Shown piece after piece: positions 25,262-33,580 of a stretch of 44,206 nt of DNA. Location of the stretch: assembly GCA_009885945.1 (NCBI GenBank), contig VFJR01000017.1, positions 1 through 44,206 on the forward strand, written 5' to 3'. Under the pieces are notes generated by a model, which was not told where the DNA came from, did not search any database, and worked only from the letters and a program-made list of their open reading frames with translations. The translations under genes and the position numbers were made by a program. How positions within the stretch are numbered: the first letter of the stretch is position 1; each line of letters opens with the position of its first letter. The DNA comes from Anaerolineaceae bacterium. GTDB lineage: Bacteria; Chloroflexota; Anaerolineae; Anaerolineales; Villigracilaceae.

Positions 25262-25321
25262 GAATGAAATAAAAGTCAAGTAATTCTTTTGGCACATCTT
25301 AAAACGACCTTGATGGGAATT
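25262..25321 (+). repeat. Decayed copy of the uvrC promoter and start (direct repeat, left)
   Basis: Aligns without gaps over 60 bp to 26565-26624 with 11 mismatches (about 82% identity). The -10 equivalent has changed (TAAAAC for TAAAAT), the extended TG is lost, and the aligned ATG now opens only an 11-codon reading frame. The pair brackets the acyltransferase gene. Confidence 0.85.
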
Positions 25322-25328
25322 ACCACAG

Positions 25329-26399
25329 TCAATCTTTTGACGAAATAACGATCTGTTTTGGCAACTCTGCCTGTCGTCCGAGCCACCATGAGGCAACTGG
25401 ATTAAATTTGATGAACAATTCATAAATCAAGACTGAGCCTGCCACCCCCATAATGAATCCACCCCAAATCGAAAAGGATATATTGTTGGTTAGGGTTAAT
25501 ATTTTCTGTGCCCAAAAATCTTGAACAGGGACATGAAAGATTAGAATGATCATTGATATACGCCCAAAATATCCAAGCAATGCAGCCAACTTTTTGCTAT
25601 GCAACTCTACTTGACCTGAAAGCGCAAGGATAAATAATATACCAACAATAGCTTGCATTGTATTAATGAATAAAGATTCATAAACGCGGGTATTAAAATC
25701 GTTTCGCGGGCTAAAAAATAAATTCAGCAAAATAATACCCGCTGCGCTTCCAAAAAATATAAATGGATTCTTAAAAGTCTTCTCCGTAACAATCCGCCGA
25801 ATCTCACCGCCTAAAATAAAGAAAAATCCGCTTAGAAATAACAGATCTAAGCTAAAAGGCAGACCGAAGAGCTCATACTCTTTTCCAGATATCTTCAAGA
25901 TGAACGGAAAATAGCCTTTCAAAAACAGGTTGGCAAGTAATAGCGTTGAAAGAAGAACAGCCCATTTAACAAAGCGGTTATCCACTTTTGCAAATATTTT
26001 ATAGAAAAAGAAAGCATAGATGCTGACGGCAAAAAGATGTGGAAGGAACCACAACTGAGCCCAATTTATGTAACGTCCGCTCGCATACAAAGATTTGACG
26101 ATACGCCCAAGCGCCGTTTGAAAGCTCATAGTATCAAACGATGTTGAAACAAAATAAATAACAAAAATAGTGAACAAATATGGTTTTAAGAGCGTGTTAA
26201 ATTTCTTTATGACAAAACTCTTAAAATCAATGGATGAATTGAAAAAATAACCTGAAAGGAAAAAGAACAAGGGCATATGAAATGAATAAATGACTTGGTA
26301 CGCAAACTGCGAAAACAATCGGAAATCATTATGCCCAACCACGACCAACAAGATACCAATACCGCGCGCAATATCAATATACCCAACTCGATTTGACAT
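25329..26399 (-). CDS. Acyltransferase family 3 membrane protein
   Basis: A 356-residue integral membrane O-acyltransferase of the OafA/NodX/fucose-O-acetylase group, which decorate surface sugars. YIDIARGIGILLVVVGHND carries the conserved His, and YSFHMPLFFFLSGYFF is the second signature. About ten TM helices follow. ATG 26399 has AAGGAAGG. The gene is more AT-rich than its neighbours and lies between two 60-bp direct repeats derived from the uvrC start region, which suggests later arrival. It reads away from uvrC. Substrate unknown. Confidence 0.88.
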   Translation of the reverse strand: MSNRVGYIDIARGIGILLVVVGHNDFRLFSQFAYQVIYSFHMPLFFFLSGYFFNSSIDFKSFVIKKFNTLLKPYLFTIFVIYFVSTSFDTMSFQTALGRIVKSLYASGRYINWAQLWFLPHLFAVSIYAFFFYKIFAKVDNRFVKWAVLLSTLLLANLFLKGYFPFILKISGKEYELFGLPFSLDLLFLSGFFFILGGEIRRIVTEKTFKNPFIFFGSAAGIILLNLFFSPRNDFNTRVYESLFINTMQAIVGILFILALSGQVELHSKKLAALLGYFGRISMIILIFHVPVQDFWAQKILTLTNNISFSIWGGFIMGVAGSVLIYELFIKFNPVASWWLGRQAELPKQIVISSKD

Positions 26400-26564
26400 A
26401 TAAGCACCTTCCTTTTAATTATTTTATCATTATTCTAAACAAGAAATTTTATATACATCCAAATAAACGCTTTCAATAAAACGATTCGAATACCCAAATT
26501 TATGAAATAAATCAACCTACAAGCGATTGCCTTTGACTGATAAAAGTAGTGTTGACTGCAGGCT

Positions 26565-26624
26565 GAATAAAATGAAAGTCAAGTAATTCTTTTGATGCAT
26601 GTTAAAATGAACGAGATGGAAATT
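26565..26624 (+). repeat. Direct repeat, right copy, including the uvrC promoter and start
   Basis: The functional copy: it contains TG-T-TAAAAT (26600-26608) and the uvrC ATG at 26616. The decayed partner is at 25262-25321. Confidence 0.85.
26600..26608 (+). promoter_or_regulatory. Extended -10 box for leaderless uvrC
   Basis: TG-T-TAAAAT, then 7 nt (GAACGAG) and ATG at 26616. This spacing supports ATG 26616 over the upstream TTG/ATG codons at 26592-26607. Confidence 0.65.
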
Positions 26625-28487
26625 TCTGAAAAACTCCAAGGTATCCTAGCCACCTTACCCGCCAAGCCAGGCTGTTACTTGATGCGTAATGCCGCAAACA
26701 CAATTATTTACGTGGGCAAAGCAATCAACTTGAAGAATCGTGTGCGCTCGTATTTCCATGCCGATTCAAGCCACGACGCCAAAACACGCCGCCTTGTACA
26801 CGACATTGTCGATATTGAATGGATCGTGGTTGGCTCAGAACTAGAAGCGCTTATCCTTGAGATGAATCTGATCAAGAAGCATCGCCCAAAGTACAATGTG
26901 CGCCTCAAAGATGACAAGCGTTACCCTTATATAAAAATTCATTGGGCAGAAGCCTATCCGAAAATAACTGTCACACGCCAAATGGTAGAAGACGGATCGC
27001 GTTATTTTGGTCCGTACACATCCGCCTGGGCTGTTTATCAAACCTTGGATGTGTTGCGACGCATCTTCCCCTATTTAACTTGTGACCGCGAAATAACGGG
27101 CAATGACAAACGCGCCTGTCTATACTACGATATCAAGTTATGCAATGCGCCCTGCATCGGCGCTGTTGACCAAGCAGGATACCGCCAAATGATCAGCGAC
27201 TTAATGGATTTCTTGGGCGGGCATAGCGAAGGCATTATCACGCGCATGGAACAGGATATGCAAAAAGCATCCGACGAAATGCGTTTTGAAAAAGCCGCCG
27301 CAGTGCGCGACCAGCTTAAAGCGATTTCATCCATTATTGAACGACAAAAAATCATCTTCGCTACTGATTATTTAGACTCAGATGTCCTAGCGATGGCGCG
27401 CTCAGATGGCGAGGCTTGTGTGCAAGTCTTCTTTATTCGCGGCGGTAAATTAATTGGACGCGAATATTTTATTTTGGAAGGCACCGAAGATACAGCTGAC
27501 AATGAAGTAATCGAACAATTCATCACGCAATTTTACACAGAAGCAGCGAACATTCCGCAACAGGTCATGCTTCCGCAAGAAATTGAAGAAGCGCAAATTA
27601 TCAGCCAATGGCTGCGCTCCAAACGCGGCGGCGAAAAGGTGGAATTCTTTGTGCCAAAAGAGGGGCAGTCTCATGATCTTGTCAAAATGGCAGCAGAGAA
27701 TGCTACTGAAACTTTACAATCCCTGCGCGCGCAATGGCAGGCAGATGCGCACAAACAAGAACAAGCCCTTGCAGAATTACAACAAGCTCTGCATTTATTA
27801 GAACCACCCAATCGAATCGAATGCTACGATGTCAGCCACACGCAAGGCGTGGCAACTGTAGGCGCGATGATCGTCTTTCAAAAAGGCACGCCTGCAAAAA
27901 ATCTCTATCGCAAATTTAATATTGACAGCACCAGCATTGGCAACCCAGACGATTTTGCTTCGATGGAGGAAATGCTCACGCGTAGATTCAAAAGATGGCA
28001 AGCGTCTCAGGAAACAGAATCAAACCCCGGCGCAAAGCCTGAGGCGTCTTTTTCTTTCCTGCCTGATTTAATAATTATTGATGGTGGTAAAGGTCAACTT
28101 GGGCGTGTGGTTAAAGTGCTTGAGCAATTTAATTTATTTGATAAAGTTCCCGTGGTGGGCTTGGCAAAACAGGAGGAGGAAATTTTCTTTCCGCACAACA
28201 GTAAACCATTGCTGTTGCCCCGTCACTCACAAGGACTTTACCTGCTTCAGCGGATTCGCGATGAAGCGCATCGCTACGGAATCACAGCGCATCGTTCTCG
28301 CCGCTCAAAATTGGGACTGGCATCTCAGCTTGATTCAATCCCGGGCATTGGACCCGCACGCCGAAAGGCGCTCTTGAAACATTTCGGTTCGTTGGATAAG
28401 ATTAGAGAAGCAAACATTGAAGAACTCGCCGCTATCAAAGGCATGAACGAAAATGCGGCGCAATCAGTAAAGGCAAATTTGGAATGA
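26616..28487 (+). CDS. uvrC: UvrABC excinuclease subunit C
   Basis: A 623-residue nuclease making both incisions in nucleotide excision repair. Domains in order: GIY-YIG nuclease (PGCYLMRNAANTIIYVGKAINLKNRV, 5' end), the cysteine-containing segment CLYYDIKLCNAPCIG, UVR motif (MRFEKAAAVRDQL), RNase H-like endonuclease (IECYDVSHTQGV, LIIIDGGKGQL), and tandem HhH at the C-terminus (IPGIGPARRKALLKHFGS). Full length for the family. The stop overlaps the response regulator start (ATGA), so the two are coupled. Confidence 0.97.
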   Translation: MEISEKLQGILATLPAKPGCYLMRNAANTIIYVGKAINLKNRVRSYFHADSSHDAKTRRLVHDIVDIEWIVVGSELEALILEMNLIKKHRPKYNVRLKDDKRYPYIKIHWAEAYPKITVTRQMVEDGSRYFGPYTSAWAVYQTLDVLRRIFPYLTCDREITGNDKRACLYYDIKLCNAPCIGAVDQAGYRQMISDLMDFLGGHSEGIITRMEQDMQKASDEMRFEKAAAVRDQLKAISSIIERQKIIFATDYLDSDVLAMARSDGEACVQVFFIRGGKLIGREYFILEGTEDTADNEVIEQFITQFYTEAANIPQQVMLPQEIEEAQIISQWLRSKRGGEKVEFFVPKEGQSHDLVKMAAENATETLQSLRAQWQADAHKQEQALAELQQALHLLEPPNRIECYDVSHTQGVATVGAMIVFQKGTPAKNLYRKFNIDSTSIGNPDDFASMEEMLTRRFKRWQASQETESNPGAKPEASFSFLPDLIIIDGGKGQLGRVVKVLEQFNLFDKVPVVGLAKQEEEIFFPHNSKPLLLPRHSQGLYLLQRIRDEAHRYGITAHRSRRSKLGLASQLDSIPGIGPARRKALLKHFGSLDKIREANIEELAAIKGMNENAAQSVKANLE

Positions 28488-28900
28488 ACCATATTTGGGT
28501 TGTGGACGATGATCCTGAAATGAGCTACGCGGTTTCTTTGATGTTAAAGATGCTGGATTACAATGTACAACGTTTTTTTAATGCACGTTCCGCCGCACAG
28601 GCGCTGCTGGCAGGAGAAAAGCCTGATCTATTTATTTTGGATATCAATATGCCCGAAGTATCAGGGTTAGATTTCCTTGAATTCATACGCCGCCGCGCAG
28701 AGTGGAAAGATGTGCCCGCTGTTATGCTCTCCACCGAAGCGCAGGATGTGACCGTTGACCGCGCAATAGCGCTGGGCGCAAATGGCTTTGTGACCAAACC
28801 CGTCACAATCGAAGAATTAGAAACAGTACTTAATAAAGTTTTGAGCAGAGATAAAAATGACAAAGAAAATCAACAAGACAAAAAAAACGCCCAAAGTTAA
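28484..28900 (+). CDS. Single-domain response regulator
   Basis: A 138-residue CheY-like receiver. Acidic pocket DDDPE, phospho-acceptor Asp in LFILDINMPEVSG, a Ser in the Thr/Ser position (VMLSTE) and Lys in FVTKPVT are all present. There is no output domain; the tail is Lys/Asp/Asn-rich and probably disordered. It starts in the uvrC stop (ATGA overlap), an unusual neighbour for a signalling protein, hinting at a link to DNA-damage control or simply shared transcription. No histidine kinase is nearby. Confidence 0.92.
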   Translation: MNHIWVVDDDPEMSYAVSLMLKMLDYNVQRFFNARSAAQALLAGEKPDLFILDINMPEVSGLDFLEFIRRRAEWKDVPAVMLSTEAQDVTVDRAIALGANGFVTKPVTIEELETVLNKVLSRDKNDKENQQDKKNAQS

Positions 28901-28997
28901 AGAAGTGAAAAGAATTAGCACAGCACAGGTTATATTTCTAATATTATCTGTATTGCTTGTGCTTTCTATGATCTTGAGCACGTTTGCAACATTCTAA
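28857..28997 (+). CDS. 46-residue single-pass membrane protein overlapping the response regulator gene
   Basis: Reading from ATG 28857 in the frame +1 to the regulator gives 46 codons ending TAA at 28997. The first 20 residues are very basic (MTKKINKTKKTPKVKEVKR), followed by one clean hydrophobic helix (VIFLILSVLLVLSMIL). The first 44 nt overlap the end of the regulator gene. A charged N-terminus plus helix in an otherwise unexplained 110-bp gap supports a real gene in the uvrC operon. The SD is weak (GAGCAGAG). Function unknown. Confidence 0.6.
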   Translation: MTKKINKTKKTPKVKEVKRISTAQVIFLILSVLLVLSMILSTFATF

Positions 28998-29010
28998 AAC
29001 CTAGGATTTT

Positions 29011-31353
29011 ATGAGAAAAAATATTCAGCTTATCACTTCTATAATCATGGGAATTATTTTTGGCATATCTGTTTACAATTATTGGCTAATAGATATATTG
29101 CCTCCCGCAAGTAAGCGAATATTAATATTTACCTTCCTGGCATGTCTGGGCGGAGTATTTGGTTATTTTATTTTAATAAAATTTTGGATATTCCCTCGTT
29201 TTGAAAAATTGATCAAGGCGCAGAAATGGCATTTTATCTGGGTAAGCATCTTTGTTGGTAGTATTTTGATGCTGGCAGGCACGAATGCCTGGCAATCGTC
29301 ATCAAGGTATTTCAGGCCTTTTTTGCCAACATCATCGCTGGAAATCTCAGCATCCCCCCCAGAAAACAACAAAGCACCTGAAGTAACCATTCTGTGGATT
29401 TCGTCTGCGTTAGGTGACGTTTCTCTTGAGACACTTACATATCAGGGTTGGGAAAGAAAAGGAAATCAAATTATCTTAACCAATCCATTAGACAATGTGC
29501 TGAAATGGGAGGGGGCGACAGGCGCAAATGCCTTCATCTTGTTTCGTAAATCTCCCCAAGCAGGAAAAGTAAATATCTCATGGAACGGAGAAAATGAAGT
29601 TGTTGACCTTTTCTCAGAATCAAAAGGCGATTATGTTTACGAGCATAGTTTTCAAATCCCGTTCTATGCATCTACAATGTTTTCGTTCTTGCTTGCCCTG
29701 CTCAACTTCGTATTTATCGGGGGCGCAGTCCATCTCTTGTTTATTGAGAAAAAAGAAGCTGCAATAGAAATTATCAATAAAACAATATTGACACTCCCGC
29801 CCTCCATGAGAATTGGGGATATAAAAAACAAACAAGACGATAAAATATTGTTTGAGTATACGCCCATCTTCATTTGTATTTTGTTAGCTTTTGCACTGCG
29901 TGTTTTCAACCTTGATAATTTATACCCGTACGCAGATGAATATCTTCATCTTTTAGCCGCAAAAGAATTATTGAATGGCGCAGCATTAGGAGATGTGTAT
30001 CAAAGGGGATTATATATTGTCACCTTGCCGATAACAGCTTCATTTAGTTTGCTTGGCGCTACTGTATGGGCAGCTCGATTACCGGGGGTAATACTTAATT
30101 CGTTGGCAATTATTCCTCTATATTTGATTACTCGAAAAATAAACAAACCTATTGCATTAATCTCCTGTATATTATATGCAACAAGTCCATATATCATTTC
30201 GTTTGCAAGAAATGTAAGAGAATATGCCTATTACCCGTTCTATTTTTACTTGATCATTCTTGGAGCTATTGCAATCCTTCGGGACTTTCCAAACAAATTC
30301 GTTATCCTATGGGATTGGCGAAAAATTCCTTCCAATATATATTTGTTTTCAGCGATATTTGTATTCTCGGTGATATATGCCATATTTATCGACCCAATAT
30401 CTACATTTAAAATGGTTCTGGTTATCTATGGAGTTTTGTCAATCTTCTTAATTGAAAAATTTGACATTAAAGATAAGGGCAATTTATACATACTGTCTGC
30501 GTTTGGATTTTTTATCGTTATAAGCCTTTTTTTTGTTATTCATGCTTTTATGGAGACAAATAGCTTAAGTGTTAGCTTGCGTTTTTTACAGTACTTTTTT
30601 GGAAACCCACAACAGCAATGGTATTACAACAGGCCCATATTCGTATTGTTACCTGGGTTAATATATGGGACATTTTTAAGCTTCGCTATGCGGCGGGTTA
30701 ACTTTATCCCTAGCTTTCTATACAGTTTATTTTTTTTCTTTTGCGTCTTCTTTGCCTTATTATTCAATGCCACCGGCTACAATATGCATCCGCGCTTTTT
30801 GATGACTGCGCAATTGTGGTTCGTACCAATTATCGCCCTTAGTCTTTATTACACATGGGTATATCTTGGTTTGTTTTTTCAAAAAAATAAAAGGGGTGCC
30901 TTGTTGGCGTCATCCTTGATAGTTATCTTAATAATCAATCCAAGTCAGGTGTTATTACCAACCTTTTTTCGCGGTGAATACATGCCCATTACAGAACTAA
31001 TTCACGATGACCTGAGCGATGCGCAAGAATATATGATATTGAACGCAAAAGAAGAAGATGTACTGATCAGCTCTGTATACGCAGGTTATTCAGAGTGGCA
31101 AGGATTACCAAAGTTCAAAGCCATATATAGCTACACATTAACTAGCTTTAACTTAAATAAAACAAACCCAAAAGATTATGTTTTTGCAGCAATCGAAGCA
31201 AACAAATCTGGCTGGATCGTAATTGATGATCTCCGATACGGGATTACAAAGCAGCCCATACCTAAAAAATCCTTTGTTATTCAAAACAAGCAAGTTGAGT
31301 ATGTAGGTCAATTCGAAAGTCAATATATTTGGCGCTGGGTAACGATTGAATAA
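29011..31353 (+). CDS. GT-C type membrane glycosyltransferase (ArnT/PMT-like)
   Basis: A 780-residue protein. Three N-terminal TM helices precede a beta-rich extracytoplasmic domain (about 110-220, with WISSALGDVSLETL). Then come a long TM bundle with the GT-C acidic motif NLYPYADEYLHLLAAKELL in the first periplasmic loop and a C-terminal soluble domain. The start at 29011 follows CCTAGGATTTT. AT-rich relative to uvrC. It is distinct from the GT-C enzyme at 18575: the domain order differs and no close identity is visible. It probably glycosylates proteins or cell-wall polymers. Confidence 0.8.
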   Translation: MRKNIQLITSIIMGIIFGISVYNYWLIDILPPASKRILIFTFLACLGGVFGYFILIKFWIFPRFEKLIKAQKWHFIWVSIFVGSILMLAGTNAWQSSSRYFRPFLPTSSLEISASPPENNKAPEVTILWISSALGDVSLETLTYQGWERKGNQIILTNPLDNVLKWEGATGANAFILFRKSPQAGKVNISWNGENEVVDLFSESKGDYVYEHSFQIPFYASTMFSFLLALLNFVFIGGAVHLLFIEKKEAAIEIINKTILTLPPSMRIGDIKNKQDDKILFEYTPIFICILLAFALRVFNLDNLYPYADEYLHLLAAKELLNGAALGDVYQRGLYIVTLPITASFSLLGATVWAARLPGVILNSLAIIPLYLITRKINKPIALISCILYATSPYIISFARNVREYAYYPFYFYLIILGAIAILRDFPNKFVILWDWRKIPSNIYLFSAIFVFSVIYAIFIDPISTFKMVLVIYGVLSIFLIEKFDIKDKGNLYILSAFGFFIVISLFFVIHAFMETNSLSVSLRFLQYFFGNPQQQWYYNRPIFVLLPGLIYGTFLSFAMRRVNFIPSFLYSLFFFFCVFFALLFNATGYNMHPRFLMTAQLWFVPIIALSLYYTWVYLGLFFQKNKRGALLASSLIVILIINPSQVLLPTFFRGEYMPITELIHDDLSDAQEYMILNAKEEDVLISSVYAGYSEWQGLPKFKAIYSYTLTSFNLNKTNPKDYVFAAIEANKSGWIVIDDLRYGITKQPIPKKSFVIQNKQVEYVGQFESQYIWRWVTIE

Positions 31354-31419
31354 GTTGTTGATAAAGGCGAGGCCCATTTGATTTCCTGATTTCATACGAC
31401 CAAGCAACATTCACAAGGA

Positions 31420-31455
31420 TGTTATAATATTTATTACGCGGCAATTGTGCCGCGT
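31420..31455 (+). promoter_or_regulatory. prfA promoter with a hairpin at the mRNA 5' end
   Basis: An extended -10, TG-T-TATAAT (31420-31428), predicts a start near 31435. A perfect hairpin, ACGCGGCA-ATTG-TGCCGCGT (31436-31455), begins there and is followed by TTTATT. It may stabilise the mRNA or attenuate transcription. Confidence 0.6.
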
Positions 31456-31483
31456 TTTATTATGAATTTTTGCAAGAGGAAAA

Positions 31484-32557
31484 ATGCTCGACAAATTACA
31501 GGCGATTGAAGAAAGATATGAACAACTTGGCAATGAACTGCTGGAAGTAGGCAGTAACTATCAACGCGCAGGGGAGATTAACAAAGAACGCGTGGATTTG
31601 GAGCCTCTGGTCTTGAAGGCGCGCATATACCGTCAGGCTGTGAAAAGCTTTGAGGAAGCCAAATCAATTATCGTTACAGAGCATGATGCGGAATTGATCG
31701 CGTTGGCAAAGGCAGATGTAGATGATCTCACGCCCAAGATTGCCATCCTTGAAAAAGAAATCAAAGGCATGTTGGTGCCAAAAGACCCACGCGATGATCG
31801 GGACATCATTGTCGAAATTCGCGCTGGCGCAGGCGGTGATGAGGCAGCTATTTTCGCGGCAGATTTGTTCCGTATGTATACACGCTATGCCGATGACAAA
31901 AAATGGAAAGCCGAGATCATGTCTGAAAGCTCCATTGGCATTGGTGGCTATAAAGAAGTGATATTTGAAGTAAAAGGCAAAGGCGCGTACTCAAAATTGA
32001 AATACGAATCGGGCGTGCATCGTGTGCAACGCGTGCCTGCTACCGAAGCCCAAGGACGTATTCATACATCCACTGCCACCGTAACAGTTTTGGCTGAGGT
32101 GGATGATGTTGAAATTGAAATCCCTGAAACCGATATTGAAATTGAAGTCTACCGCTCCTCAGGTGCGGGCGGACAAAATGTGCAAAAGAACTCAACCGCT
32201 GTGCGTTTGTATCACAAACCAACGGGCATGATCGTTACCTGTCAAGATGAGCGCTCACAACTGCAAAATAAATTGCGCGCCTTATCCATTTTGCGGGCAC
32301 GTTTATATGAAATTGAACAAAAACGCCGCCAAACAGAGCTGGAAGCTGACCGACGTTCACAGGTTGGATCAGGCGAACGCTCTGAAAAGATCCGTACTTA
32401 TAATTACCCGCAAAGCCGCGTCACAGATCATCGCATCGGATTCTCAAGTTACAACCTGCCCACTGTCATGGATGGTTCTATTGACCAATTCATCGAAGAA
32501 CTCTCCACCCGTGACGAAGCAGACCGCCTTGCCGCAACGGGTGTAGATGATGACTAA
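31484..32557 (+). CDS. prfA: Peptide chain release factor 1
   Basis: A 357-residue class I release factor, recognising UAA and UAG. The tripeptide codon reader is PAT (residues 185-187, RF1 type, not the SPF of RF2), and the catalytic GGQ is at 229-231 in [17 protein letters not shown]. The C-terminal RF-1 signature ([23 protein letters not shown]) is complete. AAGAGGAAAA precedes the ATG. PrmC, which methylates the GGQ glutamine, is encoded just downstream after speB. Secure. Confidence 0.97.
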   Translation: MLDKLQAIEERYEQLGNELLEVGSNYQRAGEINKERVDLEPLVLKARIYRQAVKSFEEAKSIIVTEHDAELIALAKADVDDLTPKIAILEKEIKGMLVPKDPRDDRDIIVEIRAGAGGDEAAIFAADLFRMYTRYADDKKWKAEIMSESSIGIGGYKEVIFEVKGKGAYSKLKYESGVHRVQRVPATEAQGRIHTSTATVTVLAEVDDVEIEIPETDIEIEVYRSSGAGGQNVQKNSTAVRLYHKPTGMIVTCQDERSQLQNKLRALSILRARLYEIEQKRRQTELEADRRSQVGSGERSEKIRTYNYPQSRVTDHRIGFSSYNLPTVMDGSIDQFIEELSTRDEADRLAATGVDDD

Positions 32558-32566
32558 AAAATATTT

Positions 32567-32625
32567 AACACGAAGGGCACAAAGATCACAAAGGAAAATC
32601 TGTAAAGTTTTTAACCTTTGTGTTT
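32567..32625. repeat. Nonamer word repeat CACRAAGRN with inverted arm
   Basis: Three 9-mers in tandem, CACGAAGGG, CACAAAGAT, CACAAAGGA (32569-32595), are followed by the inverse CCTTTGTG (32615-32622). It lies directly upstream of the speB SD. Confidence 0.75.
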
Positions 32626-32639
32626 AAAAGGAGAGATTA

Positions 32640-33572
32640 GTGAACGACAATCCCGCATTTGGCGCAGGCTTACAACCTTTTATGGGCATCCCGTCTTTTA
32701 TGCGTTTGCCAGTTACGCGTGAACTAAAAGGTGTAGATGTTGCCATCATGGGTGTGCCCTTTGACAGCGGCACTTCCTATCGCACAGGCACACGTTTTGG
32801 ACCACGCAAAATTCGCGAAACATCATTGATGATCTGGGGGCATAACTCAACACTCAACGTTACTCCATTAAAAAAGCTAAATGTCGTAGATTACGGCGAT
32901 GTATCTGTAATACCCACGTCCATTGAACTTACAATGACGGCCATCACCAAAGCCGCCAGCGAGATTATCGAAACAGGCACAAAGCTGATTACCCTCGGCG
33001 GGGATCATTCTATTGCATTGCCCTTATTACGATCCCATGTGAAAAAGCATGGACCCGTCGGCTTAGTTCATATTGATGCGCATATTGATACATGGGAATC
33101 TGAGTTTGAAGGTTCGCCTTATAGCCATGGCACACCATTTCGTTATGCTTTACAAGAAGGATTAATCCGCAAAGATGAATATGTGCAAATTGGCATTCGC
33201 GGACCGTTAAGCGGCGAGAACGATTACGCAGACGCAAAAGCTCTTGGCGCGCGCACGATCACCATCCACGAAGTGATGGAAAAAGGAATCAAGGAAGTTC
33301 TCAAAGAAGTGCATGCGCGCATGAAAGGACCTGTCTACGTTACAGTAGATATTGACTCTGCTGATCCCGCCTATGCGCCAGGTACAGGCACACCTGAGGT
33401 TGGCGGACTCACTAGTTATCAGTTACTTCAACTTGTACGCGGATTGCACGGGCTTGATTTAATTGGCTTTGACCTTGTAGAAGTATCCCCCCCATTTGAT
33501 CACGGCGACATTACTGCCATCCTCGCTTCAAATATTGTTTTTGAATATTTGTCATTATTGGCAATTAAATAA
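32640..33572 (+). CDS. speB: Agmatinase / ureohydrolase
   Basis: A 310-residue arginase-family enzyme, hydrolysing agmatine to putrescine and urea. The six manganese ligands are all present: His123 (GGDHS), Asp146, His148 and Asp150 (HIDAHID), Asp237 and Asp239 (TVDIDSADP), followed by the GTGTPEVGG signature. Start is GTG 32640, with AAAGGAGA 5 nt upstream. Guanidinobutyrase or another ureohydrolase is possible; agmatinase is the usual call for this branch. It separates prfA from prmC, which are often adjacent in bacteria. Confidence 0.88.
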   Translation: MNDNPAFGAGLQPFMGIPSFMRLPVTRELKGVDVAIMGVPFDSGTSYRTGTRFGPRKIRETSLMIWGHNSTLNVTPLKKLNVVDYGDVSVIPTSIELTMTAITKAASEIIETGTKLITLGGDHSIALPLLRSHVKKHGPVGLVHIDAHIDTWESEFEGSPYSHGTPFRYALQEGLIRKDEYVQIGIRGPLSGENDYADAKALGARTITIHEVMEKGIKEVLKEVHARMKGPVYVTVDIDSADPAYAPGTGTPEVGGLTSYQLLQLVRGLHGLDLIGFDLVEVSPPFDHGDITAILASNIVFEYLSLLAIK

Positions 33573-33580
33573 TTTTGAAC

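Noticed and set aside
25262-26624. Insertion sequence around the acyltransferase gene
   Set aside because: There is no transposase and no terminal inverted repeats; only two direct copies of the uvrC start region.
28005-28065. Repeat insertion in the UvrC linker before its C-terminal domain
   Set aside because: A variable linker of this length is normal in UvrC and no clear inverted arms or 7-nt period are present.
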